From Microbulbifer sp. YPW1 (GTDB lineage: Bacteria; Pseudomonadota; Gammaproteobacteria; Pseudomonadales; Cellvibrionaceae), in assembly GCF_013367775.1 (NCBI RefSeq), contig NZ_CP055157.1, positions 1,116,001-1,180,000 on the forward strand: a stretch of 64,000 nt of DNA, written 5' to 3'. Positions 46,994-56,158 of this stretch are shown in pieces (position 1 is the stretch's first letter; each line of letters starts with the position of its first letter). The notes beneath the pieces were generated by a model. It worked only from the letters and a program-made list of their open reading frames with translations. It did no database searches and had not been told where the DNA came from. Made by a program: the position numbers and the translations under genes.

Positions 46994-47122
46994 GAGTTCC
47001 TCGAAATATCAGCATTGAGCCGTCAAATTGATTAAACTTCGCGCGCCCCTCACCGGGATACGGGCAAACATACCCGTCACAACAGCAGTACCGCCGCCGA
47101 CCGCGCCAAAAAACAGCCGCAT

Positions 47123-48172
47123 ATGATACAGCACCGCCAGCCCACCCGTGAAATCACCGCAACGGAAATCGCGACCGACAGCCCGCAGCCGTCCGTCGAA
47201 CGCCGCTGGCAGGAAGAGATGTCGGACCTGGTCAGCGACCCGCAGGAACTGCTCGAACTGCTGCAGCTGGACCAGCAACAGCTGCCACAACTGAAAGCGG
47301 CCGGGGAACTGTTCCAGTTGCGGGTACCGCGCCCCTATCTCAGCCGAATCCGTCCCGGCGACCCACAGGACCCGCTGCTGTTGCAAGTATTGCCCAGTGC
47401 GCGAGAACTGCAGCCCACTCCCGGGTTCAGCGACGACCCACTGCAGGAAGCTGCTGCCAACCCGGTACCCGGTGTGGTCCACAAATACCGCGGGCGCCTG
47501 CTGCTGATCACCGCCGGCCAGTGCGCCGTCAACTGCCGCTATTGCTTCCGCCGCGCCTTCCCCTACAGCGACAACCACCTGAACCGCAGCCAGTGGCAAC
47601 AGGCGCTGGACTATATCCGCGGCCAGCAGGATCTTAGGGAAGTCATTCTCAGTGGCGGCGACCCGCTGGTGATGAGCGACAAACAGCTCGGCTGGCTCGC
47701 GGGCGAACTGGCAGCAATCCCCCACCTGGACAAACTGCGCATCCACACCCGCCTGCCGATTGTGGCACCGTCCCGGGTCAACCGGGAATTCCTCGACTGG
47801 TTTACCGGCAGTCACCTGAAACCGGTGCTGGTGCTGCACTGCAACCACGCCAACGAAATCGATGGGGCGGTGCGCAACGCCCTCGGCCAGCTCAGGGCAG
47901 CCGGGGTCACCCTGCTCAACCAGTCGGTACTGCTGAAAGGTGTCAACGACAGCGAGCAGGCCCTCGCGGACCTGTCCGAGACCCTGTTCGACGCCGGGGT
48001 ACTGCCCTATTACCTGCACCAGCTCGACCGCGTGCAGGGCGCCGCCCACTTCGAGGTAAGCGATGCCCGCGCCCGTGCGCTGGTCGAGCAATTGCGCCAG
48101 CGACTGCCCGGGTATCTGGTGCCGAAACTGGTGCGCGAAATACCCGCAGAAAAATCCAAAACTCCGCTTTGA
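47123..48172 (+). CDS. epmB: EF-P beta-lysylation protein (lysine 2,3-aminomutase-like)
   Basis: This radical-SAM, PLP-dependent aminomutase makes (R)-beta-lysine from lysine for EpmA. The 349-residue protein has QCAVNCRYCFRRAFPY (CxxxCxxC), GGDPLVMSD, RIHTRLPIVAPSRV and the C-terminal PLP-Lys region with PYYLHQLDRVQGAAHFEV. It is divergent from efp with a 129-base gap, so efp and epmB can share a control region. Confidence 0.95.
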   Translation: MIQHRQPTREITATEIATDSPQPSVERRWQEEMSDLVSDPQELLELLQLDQQQLPQLKAAGELFQLRVPRPYLSRIRPGDPQDPLLLQVLPSARELQPTPGFSDDPLQEAAANPVPGVVHKYRGRLLLITAGQCAVNCRYCFRRAFPYSDNHLNRSQWQQALDYIRGQQDLREVILSGGDPLVMSDKQLGWLAGELAAIPHLDKLRIHTRLPIVAPSRVNREFLDWFTGSHLKPVLVLHCNHANEIDGAVRNALGQLRAAGVTLLNQSVLLKGVNDSEQALADLSETLFDAGVLPYYLHQLDRVQGAAHFEVSDARARALVEQLRQRLPGYLVPKLVREIPAEKSKTPL

Positions 48173-48294
48173 GGCGACCCGCCTGAATGGCCGGGAGCCA
48201 GCCCTAAAGAGCTAATACGCGCTAAGAACGCGAACTTTCTCGGATTTTATTGCAAAATAACCGACACTTTCGTCACCTATTTCAACCGGCACGT

Positions 48295-48322
48295 TTGTGC
48301 AAACTGCAGCGCCTCGTATACT
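48295..48322 (+). promoter_or_regulatory. Putative sigma-70 promoter of the PilZ-like gene
   Basis: TTGTGC (48295-48300), 16 bases, then TATACT (48317-48322), about 28 bases before the start codon. The match is moderate (4 of 6 and 5 of 6). It implies a very short 5' leader. Confidence 0.4.
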
Positions 48323-48349
48323 GCAGGGAGTCAAACCCCGGTTATTGTG

Positions 48350-50263
48350 ATGCAGGAAGCAGAAGAAAAAACAATCGGGCAGCAAGCCCGGTCCGGCAGT
48401 GAAGCCAAGCGGACACCCGCCAGTACTCAACCCCCATATCGCAGCCCCGCAGAGCCACTAGCGGACGGCCTTCGCTCACCCGGTGAAACGGATCGGCCGG
48501 CGTCGCCGACGAATGGCCCCGCATCGGCCAAAATCCTCGACCAGCTCTCCCCGGGCGCACGGGACCTGGATGCACTCACCTGCGGTTGCTACAACCACCG
48601 CCAGCTGAAACGCTGGCTGCAAAGCTACCTGAAACAAAACGCACCGGAGCAATCATTCCAGCGCAACGCGGGCACCCTGCGCAGCCTGCTGGCCGAAATC
48701 ACCCGCTGGACCGCACCCGCCAGAATCCGCCTGGCCTCCCTTGAGGTCCTGCGGCCGGTAATCGCCAGCCACGCCAGCGAGTTATCCCTGTTGCAGCTCG
48801 CCCGGGATCGCAGCGGCAGTGTCGTGCAAACCCCGGATCAACGACGGGACCTGCTCACCGCCGTCATTCTCTACCAGCACCTCGCCCAGGCCTACAGCAG
48901 TATCTGTGTACAGCTCCTGTCCGAACCCCATACCCTGTTTTACCGCCGCCGCCTGGCGCGGGTACTGCACCGGGGTATCGACAGTTACCGGCGCCTGATC
49001 CAGATCAGCAGTCACTTTTATCTGGCGCCACCCAAGGGCAGCTGGGCACGCATACAGCGCCTGGTCGCCTTGGCAAGGGAACAAAAACTGGATCAGCGGC
49101 GGGTGCTGGACCCGCTGGCCGCCGACAGGCCCACGGCACAAAACAACGGCAGCGCGGCATCACTGACCTCACACCGCTGGGTAAAGCTCACCCAGCCCTA
49201 TCTGCACAGCGCACTGTTCGCCAGTGCCAATCCACTGCAGCTTACCGTCGAGGAGCAACTGCAGTTGTGGTTGTGCTGTGCCCGCTGGGCCAACGGCGCG
49301 CGCCTGCTGGAGCGGGTCACCCCCTCCCTGAAAACACTACTCGCCAGCCTGCGCCTGGATCAGCCACCGATCCCGTCGGTGCGCTTGCAGCACAGCAATG
49401 TGGATATGAAGTACTTTTCCGCTCCGCTGGGCTGGACCATCGACCTGAGCAATCCACTGCGGCAACTCCAGCGCCGGCTGCATCGCCCCGGCGCGATTTC
49501 GCCAGATGTACTGCACCGGGTTCAGGACACCTGGGCGGGGGGGAAATCCCGTGAAACAAAGCGCACTCCGGTCAATATCCGCTGCGAGGTCGTTACCGGG
49601 CTCAGCGCCATCGGGCACCACCTCAAAAACGGCGGTGATGAAGCCCCGGAGCTGGCCAACACCTTCGCCGCGCCCGCGGCAGACAGCCTGGTCATGGAAG
49701 TGGATACCATTGATTTCCGCACCGGACGGCCACTGAAGGACTACGAGGTTTCGCTGCACGATCAATCCTCCCGCGCATTACCCAGCGCCCCTTCGGTATC
49801 CCGTAAAAGCAATTCTGACGGCGTGCAGAAGCGTTATCAGCCCATCCCCGCCACCCTGCTCAACAGCAGTGCCAGCGGTGCGGGCCTCAGAATGCCGCCC
49901 GACTGCCGCGGTCGCCTGAAGACCGGCGACCTGATTGCGCTGCGCGTCAAGGATCACTGGGAGCTGGCGCTGGTGCGCTGGCAGTTCGGACTGCCGGACC
50001 AGTGCCGCAGCGGGGTTGAATTGCTGGGTGGCCATACCAGCGCGGTGCGCGTGCGCCGCTACTCCCGCGACGGCCGTCGCACCGATCCCATGGTTGGCCT
50101 GCTTACCGGCCACACCGGACAGGCCGCGGAACTGATACTGCCAGCGCCCCTGTTTCAGCCCGGCGATACCGTCGACATCATCAACGCCGGGCAGACGCGA
50201 TCGGTTACCCTGCACAAGCAGACACTCGCCACCGGCAGCTTCTCGATTTTCGAGTTTTCCTGA
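48350..50263 (+). CDS. Protein with C-terminal PilZ-like domain, upstream of fimX
   Basis: The 637 residues begin with a disordered, polar N-terminus (about 1-65), then a long helical region (70-400) rich in Leu/Arg with no family I can name, and end with a PilZ-like beta-barrel (about 500-637). The PilZ-like part has LLNSSASGAGLRM (cf. D/NxSxxG), TGDLIALRVKDHWELALVRW and GVELLG, but the upstream RxxxR of c-di-GMP-binding PilZ domains is not evident. Position directly before fimX suggests a role in type IV pilus regulation. Start GTG 48347 or ATG 48350; no good ribosome-binding site is seen. Confidence 0.65.
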   Translation: MQEAEEKTIGQQARSGSEAKRTPASTQPPYRSPAEPLADGLRSPGETDRPASPTNGPASAKILDQLSPGARDLDALTCGCYNHRQLKRWLQSYLKQNAPEQSFQRNAGTLRSLLAEITRWTAPARIRLASLEVLRPVIASHASELSLLQLARDRSGSVVQTPDQRRDLLTAVILYQHLAQAYSSICVQLLSEPHTLFYRRRLARVLHRGIDSYRRLIQISSHFYLAPPKGSWARIQRLVALAREQKLDQRRVLDPLAADRPTAQNNGSAASLTSHRWVKLTQPYLHSALFASANPLQLTVEEQLQLWLCCARWANGARLLERVTPSLKTLLASLRLDQPPIPSVRLQHSNVDMKYFSAPLGWTIDLSNPLRQLQRRLHRPGAISPDVLHRVQDTWAGGKSRETKRTPVNIRCEVVTGLSAIGHHLKNGGDEAPELANTFAAPAADSLVMEVDTIDFRTGRPLKDYEVSLHDQSSRALPSAPSVSRKSNSDGVQKRYQPIPATLLNSSASGAGLRMPPDCRGRLKTGDLIALRVKDHWELALVRWQFGLPDQCRSGVELLGGHTSAVRVRRYSRDGRRTDPMVGLLTGHTGQAAELILPAPLFQPGDTVDIINAGQTRSVTLHKQTLATGSFSIFEFS

Positions 50264-50499
50264 GGTAGTCCGCGCGAGAACCGTCAATTTTCTGCGACTT
50301 CCGAAAAGTGTGTGATCCAGTGCCGACTTTGCACTTGTTAATGCGGATTTACGCGGCCTACACTATCCGGTTCGCGGCCTCCCGGATTGGCTGACGGTTG
50401 TCCGGCAATCGCCAGTGGAGTCCCAAGTACGGCATGGAAGCGGTATAACAAACGACAGAATTACATAACGCCGCCGCGACGCAGTACAACAGGAATACA

Positions 50500-52584
50500 A
50501 TGAGCAGCGAAAACACCATCCGCCTTCTTTTGATCAATGACGCTCCCGGCGAATCCCAGCGACTGGTGAGCATGCTGCACAACGCAGGCCGCCCCAATCG
50601 GGCCCAGCACGTCGCCAGCGAGGCAGCCCTCACCAAGCTCCTGCAGGAGCACGTATGGGATCTGCTGATCGCCGCCGAGCAGAGCAAACAGCTCGAAGCC
50701 GCCACCGCAATCCGCACCATCAACAAACTGCAGAAAGACGTCCCCGCCATCCTGCTCACGGAGCGCACAGGCTCCCAGCCGGTAGTGGAAGGCCTCAAGG
50801 CCGGCGCCCGCGATGTGGTCACCGTCGATGAAGACCAGCACCTTCTGCTGGTCATCCAGCGCGAACTCGCGGCCCTGGAAGAACGCCGCCAGGCGCGTCT
50901 GCACGATCGCCGCTACAACGCCACGCTAAACCGCGCCAAGGAACTGCTCGACAGCTCCAAAGATGCCATCGCCTATATCTCCGATGGCCTCATCGTCTAT
51001 GCGAACGATTCTTTCGCCGAGCGCTTCGGTTACAGCGATCGCGACGATGTGGAATACCAGCCACTGATCGACATGCTCACCGAGGGCGAACAGCCCGACG
51101 CGCGGGAGTTCCTGCGCCAGTGCGCCATCAACAACAACGAGGTGGAAGCCCAGGTGTGGCAGTTCACCGCCAAAACCGCCGGTGGCACCCCGCTGCCCAC
51201 CAAGGCCGAGGTGCTGTCCACCGTCTATGACGACGAGCGCTGCCTGCAGGTGCGCATCGCCGCCAGCAGTGGCAACACCGAAGAACTGGAAGCACAGCTG
51301 AGCGAGGCCAAGAACCGCGACGCGGCAACCGGCCTGTATAACCGGCAGCGCTTCGTACAGCTGCTGAACAGTGCCATCCAGTCCGCCGCTGGCTCCCAGC
51401 GCACCGGTGGCCTGATGCTGATTCAGATCGACCGTTTCGAAGAATCCGTACAGCAACTGGTGGGTGTCGCCGGCGCCGATCAGCTGCACAAGAAATTCGC
51501 TGAACTGCTGCAAAGCAGTGTCCGCCGCGGCGATGTGGTCGCCCGCTACGGTGAGGACAGCTACTGCCTGCTGATGCCGGAAACCACCCCGGACAGTGCC
51601 GAAGGGCGCTCCCGGGAACTGCTGCAGAAAATCGCCGATACCATTTTTGAAGGCGGCGGCAAAACCCTGCATATCACTGCCTCCATCGGCATCTCCCTGC
51701 TGAGCGAAACCTCCGGTAATGCCGACAAGGTGCTGGAACAGTCGAGCAAGGCCCTCGAACAGGCGGTGAAAAAAGACGGCGGCAATGGTTTCGCCCTCTA
51801 CGAACCGGACAGCGACCAGCAGGGCGACGCCAACACTTATCACCGCGCCCGGGTTGTCCAGGCGCTGGAAGCCGGCAACCTCAAGCTGCTGTACCAGCCG
51901 ATCCTCAGCCTGCAGGGCAGCGGCGAGAAGATGTACGAGGTGCTTGTGCGCCTGGTGGACGGCAAGGAAGAACTCTCACCGATCACTTTCCTTGAAGCCC
52001 TTGGCGATGCCGGCCTGTCCTCGAAAATGGATCGCTGGATCATCCTCAATGCCATCAAGGCCGCCGCCGCGCAGCGCGCCAAGGATCAGGAAGTCTCCAC
52101 ACTGATCCACCTCACTGCGGCGTCCCTCAAGGACACCAGCCTGCCGGCGTGGCTCGGCGTTGCCTTCAAGGCCGCCAAGGTGCCGCCCAATGCTGTCACT
52201 TTCCAGCTGCGCGCCGAAGACATCAACAGCAACCTCCACGCCGCCCGCGACTTCGCCAAGCAGGTGCAGGGAATGGGCTGTCGGGTTGCGGTGTGCCACT
52301 TCGGCACTGGCCTCAGCCCGTTCAAGGCGCTGGAGCATGTAAAAGTGGACATCGCCAAGATCGATGCCTCGTTTGTGCGCGAAGTACAGGATGAAGGGGT
52401 CGACAGCGAAGCGCTGGTGAATCTCGTCGGCCAGCTCAAGGAAATCGACACCCGGGTAATCGTTCCCCACGTGGAGCAGGCAAGCATGCTGCCCACCCTG
52501 TGGCAGACCGGCACGGACTACATCCAAGGCTATTACGTACAGCCGCCCGGGGATGAAATGGACTTTGACTTCAGCCTCGACTGA
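50500..52584 (+). CDS. fimX: FimX-like c-di-GMP receptor (REC-PAS-GGDEF-EAL, degenerate)
   Basis: The 694 residues comprise a receiver-like domain (about 8-125; no clear phospho-Asp environment), a PAS domain (140-265), a GGDEF domain (275-425) whose signature reads YGEDS, and an EAL domain (440-690) whose signature reads EVL. The EAL metal site is altered (IHLTAAS instead of INLS; CHFGTGLS instead of DDFGTGYS), so neither synthesis nor hydrolysis is expected. FimX of Pseudomonas has the same architecture and EVL variant and acts as a high-affinity c-di-GMP receptor promoting pilus assembly at one pole. A weak promoter (TTGTTA, 18 bases, TACACT at 50335-50364) precedes it. Confidence 0.92.
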   Translation: MSSENTIRLLLINDAPGESQRLVSMLHNAGRPNRAQHVASEAALTKLLQEHVWDLLIAAEQSKQLEAATAIRTINKLQKDVPAILLTERTGSQPVVEGLKAGARDVVTVDEDQHLLLVIQRELAALEERRQARLHDRRYNATLNRAKELLDSSKDAIAYISDGLIVYANDSFAERFGYSDRDDVEYQPLIDMLTEGEQPDAREFLRQCAINNNEVEAQVWQFTAKTAGGTPLPTKAEVLSTVYDDERCLQVRIAASSGNTEELEAQLSEAKNRDAATGLYNRQRFVQLLNSAIQSAAGSQRTGGLMLIQIDRFEESVQQLVGVAGADQLHKKFAELLQSSVRRGDVVARYGEDSYCLLMPETTPDSAEGRSRELLQKIADTIFEGGGKTLHITASIGISLLSETSGNADKVLEQSSKALEQAVKKDGGNGFALYEPDSDQQGDANTYHRARVVQALEAGNLKLLYQPILSLQGSGEKMYEVLVRLVDGKEELSPITFLEALGDAGLSSKMDRWIILNAIKAAAAQRAKDQEVSTLIHLTAASLKDTSLPAWLGVAFKAAKVPPNAVTFQLRAEDINSNLHAARDFAKQVQGMGCRVAVCHFGTGLSPFKALEHVKVDIAKIDASFVREVQDEGVDSEALVNLVGQLKEIDTRVIVPHVEQASMLPTLWQTGTDYIQGYYVQPPGDEMDFDFSLD

Positions 52585-52637
52585 TAAACCTACTGGGCAG
52601 CATTGCGCTACGAGAAAGCAACACAAGCCTATCCACG

Positions 52638-52677
52638 GCTCACCTTTCTGACACAAGAGTGTTTTGGAAAGGTGAGC
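52638..52677. other. Long perfect inverted repeat between fimX and the M1 peptidase gene
   Basis: GCTCACCTTTC (52638-52648) and GAAAGGTGAGC (52667-52677) pair perfectly over 11 bp. An inner ACAC/GTGT (52651-52654, 52659-52662) can stack on top. It begins 54 bases past the fimX stop. No T tract follows in either direction; a factor-dependent terminator or mRNA 3'-end stabiliser is most likely. Confidence 0.55.
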
Positions 52678-52822
52678 AGATTCAGCAAGCCTTCCGGTTT
52701 CGACCTAATCTGGAAGCAATACAGAAATCCGATTTCCCCGCCGCCCCCTCAATTGGGTATTCTGTGCCGCGAAGAATTTACCCAGTTCTGATGTTTAAAA
52801 TAAAACAATCACGGAGCCTTCC

Positions 52823-54811
52823 ATGCTGCCCCAATTGTTCACCCCCAACCTCGGCCGCCTGATCGGCGCCGGACTGCTCGCCTGCAGCCTCGTTACACTG
52901 AGTGCGTGCAGCAAGAATGAAGATACGGCAAACGGTGAAAACACCGCAGACATTCCCGAGAGCGCCACCGAATACACACCGGAGAACCTGGAAAAAGACA
53001 CCCCGCTCGCGGATAACGCCGAGCCGGAATCCGGTGTCGACTACCACTCCTTTGCCAATACCAGCGATTACCTCGTCAAACACCTGGATCTCGACCTCAC
53101 CGCCGACTTCGACAACAAGATCCTGAAGGGCGAGGCCATCCTCGACATCAAGCGCCAGACCGCCAAGAATCCGCCGCTGATTCTCGACACTCGCGAGCTG
53201 GACGTTACCGCAGTGCGCGCGGGCATCGGCGATTCCCTGCAGCCGGTCAAGTTCAGCATGGGCAAGAAAGACCCGCACCTGGGCACCCCGCTGAAAATTC
53301 AGCTGCCCAAGGGCGCCAACCGGGTCGCGATCCAGTACCAGACCTCTCCCGGCGCCTCCGGGGTACAGTGGCTGGAGCCGCAGCAGACCGCGGGCAAGAA
53401 ACACCCGTTCCTGTTTACCCAGGCCCAGGCCATCCACGCGCGCAGCTTCATTCCCCTGCAGGACTCCCCGCAGGTGCGCATGACCTACGAGGCCACCATC
53501 CGCACCCCGGAAGAACTGCGCGCCGTGATGAGCGCGAACAACGACCCGGAAGCGGAACTGGACGGTGTGTTCGAGTTTGAAATGCCCCAGGCCATTCCGT
53601 CCTACCTGATCGCCATCGGCATCGGCAACCTGGACTTCAAAGCCATGGGCGAGCGCACCGGCGTCTACGCCGAGCCGGAACTGCTGGAAGCCGCGGCCAA
53701 GGAGTTCGAAGACACCGAGTCCATGCTCGAGGTCACCGAGGAGAACTTCGGTCCCTACCGCTGGGACCGCTATGACCTGCTGATCCTGCCCCCCAGCTTC
53801 CCCTTCGGCGGCATGGAAAACCCGCGCCTGAGCTTTATCACCCCTACGGTAATTGCCGGTGACAAGAGCCTGGTGGCCCTGATTGCCCACGAGCTGGCCC
53901 ACTCCTGGTCCGGCAACCTGATCACCAATGCCAGCTGGCGAGACCTGTGGCTGAACGAAGGTTTCACCACCTACCTCACCAACCGCATCATGCAGTTTGT
54001 GTACGGTGACAAGCGCTACCAGATGGAAATGGCTCTGGGTTACGACGACCTGAAGGCCGACCTGGACGACCGTGAAGACAAAGACGAGATCATGGCCATT
54101 GACCTGCGCGGCCGCGATCCCGATGAAGTCTTCTCCAATATCCCCTACGAAAAAGGCTCCCTGTTCCTGTACGAACTGGAGCAGAAAGTGGGCCGCGAGA
54201 ACTTCGACAAGTTCCTGATGGAGTACTTCAACCACTTCGCGTTCCAGAGCATCACCACGGAAGATTTCGTGAAATACCTGGATGAGACCCTGCTCAAGCA
54301 GTACCCGGACCAGCTGGACCGCGCGCGTATCCAGGAGTGGATCTTCGAGCCTGGCATCCCGGAAGGCGCACCGCACCCGCAGTCCGATGCCTTCACCAAA
54401 CTGGACCCAGTGCGCGAGCAGTGGCTGAACGGTGAGATCAAGGCGGGCGATATCGACACCAAGGACTGGACCTTCCACCAGTGGAAGTACTTCCTCGACG
54501 GTATGCCGGAGAAGCTCAGCGACGATCAGCTGAAGGCGCTGGACGAGGCATTCGACCTGACCCAGTCCAAAAACAACGAGATCGCCTTCAGCTGGCTGAT
54601 GATTGCCGTGCGCAATGACTATGAACCGGCCAACGCGCGCCTGGAAAACTTCCTGGTGAGCATCGGCCGCAACAAGTTCCTGCGCCCGCTGTATCGCAAT
54701 ATGGTGGAAAACGGCAAAACCGACGAGGCCAAACGCATCTTCGAGAAAGCCAAGCCGGGCTATCACCCGCTGACCGTGAAAGTGAACAGCAAGATCATCT
54801 ACGGCGACTGA
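52823..54811 (+). CDS. M1 family metallopeptidase lipoprotein (leukotriene A4 hydrolase-like)
   Basis: The 662-residue zinc aminopeptidase has the exopeptidase motif GGMENPRL, zinc site HELAHSW-(18)-E (AHELAHSWSGNL... WLNEGFTTY) and a C-terminal helical domain like LTA4 hydrolase-type M1 enzymes. The N-terminus has a lipobox (LVTLSAC, Cys29), and an acidic linker follows, so it is anchored to a membrane facing the periplasm. GGAG eight bases before ATG 52823 supports the start. It stands alone between fimX and the RND genes. Confidence 0.93.
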   Translation: MLPQLFTPNLGRLIGAGLLACSLVTLSACSKNEDTANGENTADIPESATEYTPENLEKDTPLADNAEPESGVDYHSFANTSDYLVKHLDLDLTADFDNKILKGEAILDIKRQTAKNPPLILDTRELDVTAVRAGIGDSLQPVKFSMGKKDPHLGTPLKIQLPKGANRVAIQYQTSPGASGVQWLEPQQTAGKKHPFLFTQAQAIHARSFIPLQDSPQVRMTYEATIRTPEELRAVMSANNDPEAELDGVFEFEMPQAIPSYLIAIGIGNLDFKAMGERTGVYAEPELLEAAAKEFEDTESMLEVTEENFGPYRWDRYDLLILPPSFPFGGMENPRLSFITPTVIAGDKSLVALIAHELAHSWSGNLITNASWRDLWLNEGFTTYLTNRIMQFVYGDKRYQMEMALGYDDLKADLDDREDKDEIMAIDLRGRDPDEVFSNIPYEKGSLFLYELEQKVGRENFDKFLMEYFNHFAFQSITTEDFVKYLDETLLKQYPDQLDRARIQEWIFEPGIPEGAPHPQSDAFTKLDPVREQWLNGEIKAGDIDTKDWTFHQWKYFLDGMPEKLSDDQLKALDEAFDLTQSKNNEIAFSWLMIAVRNDYEPANARLENFLVSIGRNKFLRPLYRNMVENGKTDEAKRIFEKAKPGYHPLTVKVNSKIIYGD

Positions 54812-54830
54812 TCACTGGTGTAATCCTGAA

Positions 54831-54906
54831 CACTCCCCGTCGGGCAATCCCGGGGAGTGTGCGGTTCATCGCTTTGCCTCCCGGCCCCAGCACACCGGGA
54901 GGCAAA
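54831..54906. terminator. Two tandem inverted repeats after the M1 peptidase gene
   Basis: CACTCCCCG (54831-54839) pairs with CGGGGAGTG (54851-54859), and TTTGCCTCCCGG (54873-54884) pairs with CCGGGAGGCAAA (54895-54906). Both stems are perfect. They begin 20 bases past the stop and end 166 bases before the RND adaptor gene. T tracts are short, so efficiency is uncertain. Confidence 0.6.
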
Positions 54907-55072
54907 TTTATGTAAATATTCTCGCCCTTTCGTCCCCATCATTTAATCTGGCGTAATTGTTGCTTCGGCAATCTGTTCTGCATATGTCGACGTATTCCTT
55001 GCGATCGACGTATTTACAGCTGGCCGAGCGGCAGCCCAGCGAAATTCAGATATCCAGGTATTTCACGAACCC

Positions 55073-56158
55073 ATGAACTCCATCGGCGTATTCGGTCCAG
55101 GCATTAGTCGTCTTGTGTGTGCAAAATTCGCACTCCTTGCCACCCTCATTTTCCCCACCACACTTCTCGCCCAGGGCGGCCCCGACAAGGCACCGGTGCC
55201 AGTGCGCGTCGCGAATGTAGAGCTTGAGCAGATCTCCAACCCGGTGGAAGCACTGGGTACCGCCAAGGCCTGGGAGTTTGTGTCCCTGCGCGCGGGCGTA
55301 ACCGAACATATCAGCCGTATCGCGTTTGAGAGCGGGCAGCGGGTCAAGGCCGGGGATGTGCTGGTGGAGCTCAGCCACGGCGAGGAGCTGGCGGAACTGG
55401 CCGGCGCCCGCGCTACCCTGCAGCGCTATGAGCGGGATGCGAAGCGCCTGCGCGGCCTGGTGGGTAAAAACCTCAGCACCCGCGAACAGCTCGAGGCGGT
55501 GGAAACCCAGGTGGCGGAGACCCGCGCCCTGATCGACGGCCTGCAGGCGCGCATCGACGACCGCATTATCCGCGCGCCGTTTGACGGCCAGCTCGGGCTG
55601 CGCAATATCAGTGTGGGCAGCCTCGCCACCCCCACCACGGAGCTCACTACCATCCAGGAAATCGATCGCCTGAAACTGGATTTCACCGTGCCGGAGCGAC
55701 AGCTGTCGGCGATCAGCGGCGGCATGAAAGTTGAAGCTGTAAGCCAGGCCCACCCCAAGCGGGTGTTCAACGGCGAGGTGATGATTGTGGAAGCGCGGGT
55801 GGACCCGCAGACCCGCGCGTTTACCGTACGCGGCCGCCTCGACAATCCCGACGGCCAGCTCAAGCCCGGCATGCTGCTGCGAGTGCGTATCATCAGCAAC
55901 CCGCGCGAGGCACTGACCGTTCCCGAGGCGGCGCTGGTACCGCTTGCTGGAGACCAGTCTGTATACGTGGTCAAGAAAACCGAGGGCGGGCATATGGTGC
56001 AGCGTCGCGAGGTGGAGATCGGCCACCGCTACCGGGGCAAGGTGGAAGTGCTGTCCGGTCTCTCCCAAGGTGAGCGGGTCGTAACCCGCGGCACCCTGCA
56101 TATCCGCGACGGCCAGCCCGTTTCCGTACAGGCGGAAAATGGAGCGGCCAACCAATGA
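55073..56158 (+). CDS. RND efflux periplasmic adaptor subunit
   Basis: The 361-residue membrane-fusion protein has a signal/anchor segment (about 17-34), lipoyl half-motifs (GVTEHISRIAFESGQRVKAG and IIRAPFDGQLGLRNISVG), an alpha-hairpin between them (AELAGARATLQRYERDAKRL) and beta-barrel plus membrane-proximal domains (LKPGMLLRVRI). It links the inner-membrane pump to an outer-membrane channel. Its stop overlaps the pump start by four bases (ATGA). No TolC-like gene is adjacent, so a shared channel is probable. Confidence 0.93.
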   Translation: MNSIGVFGPGISRLVCAKFALLATLIFPTTLLAQGGPDKAPVPVRVANVELEQISNPVEALGTAKAWEFVSLRAGVTEHISRIAFESGQRVKAGDVLVELSHGEELAELAGARATLQRYERDAKRLRGLVGKNLSTREQLEAVETQVAETRALIDGLQARIDDRIIRAPFDGQLGLRNISVGSLATPTTELTTIQEIDRLKLDFTVPERQLSAISGGMKVEAVSQAHPKRVFNGEVMIVEARVDPQTRAFTVRGRLDNPDGQLKPGMLLRVRIISNPREALTVPEAALVPLAGDQSVYVVKKTEGGHMVQRREVEIGHRYRGKVEVLSGLSQGERVVTRGTLHIRDGQPVSVQAENGAANQ

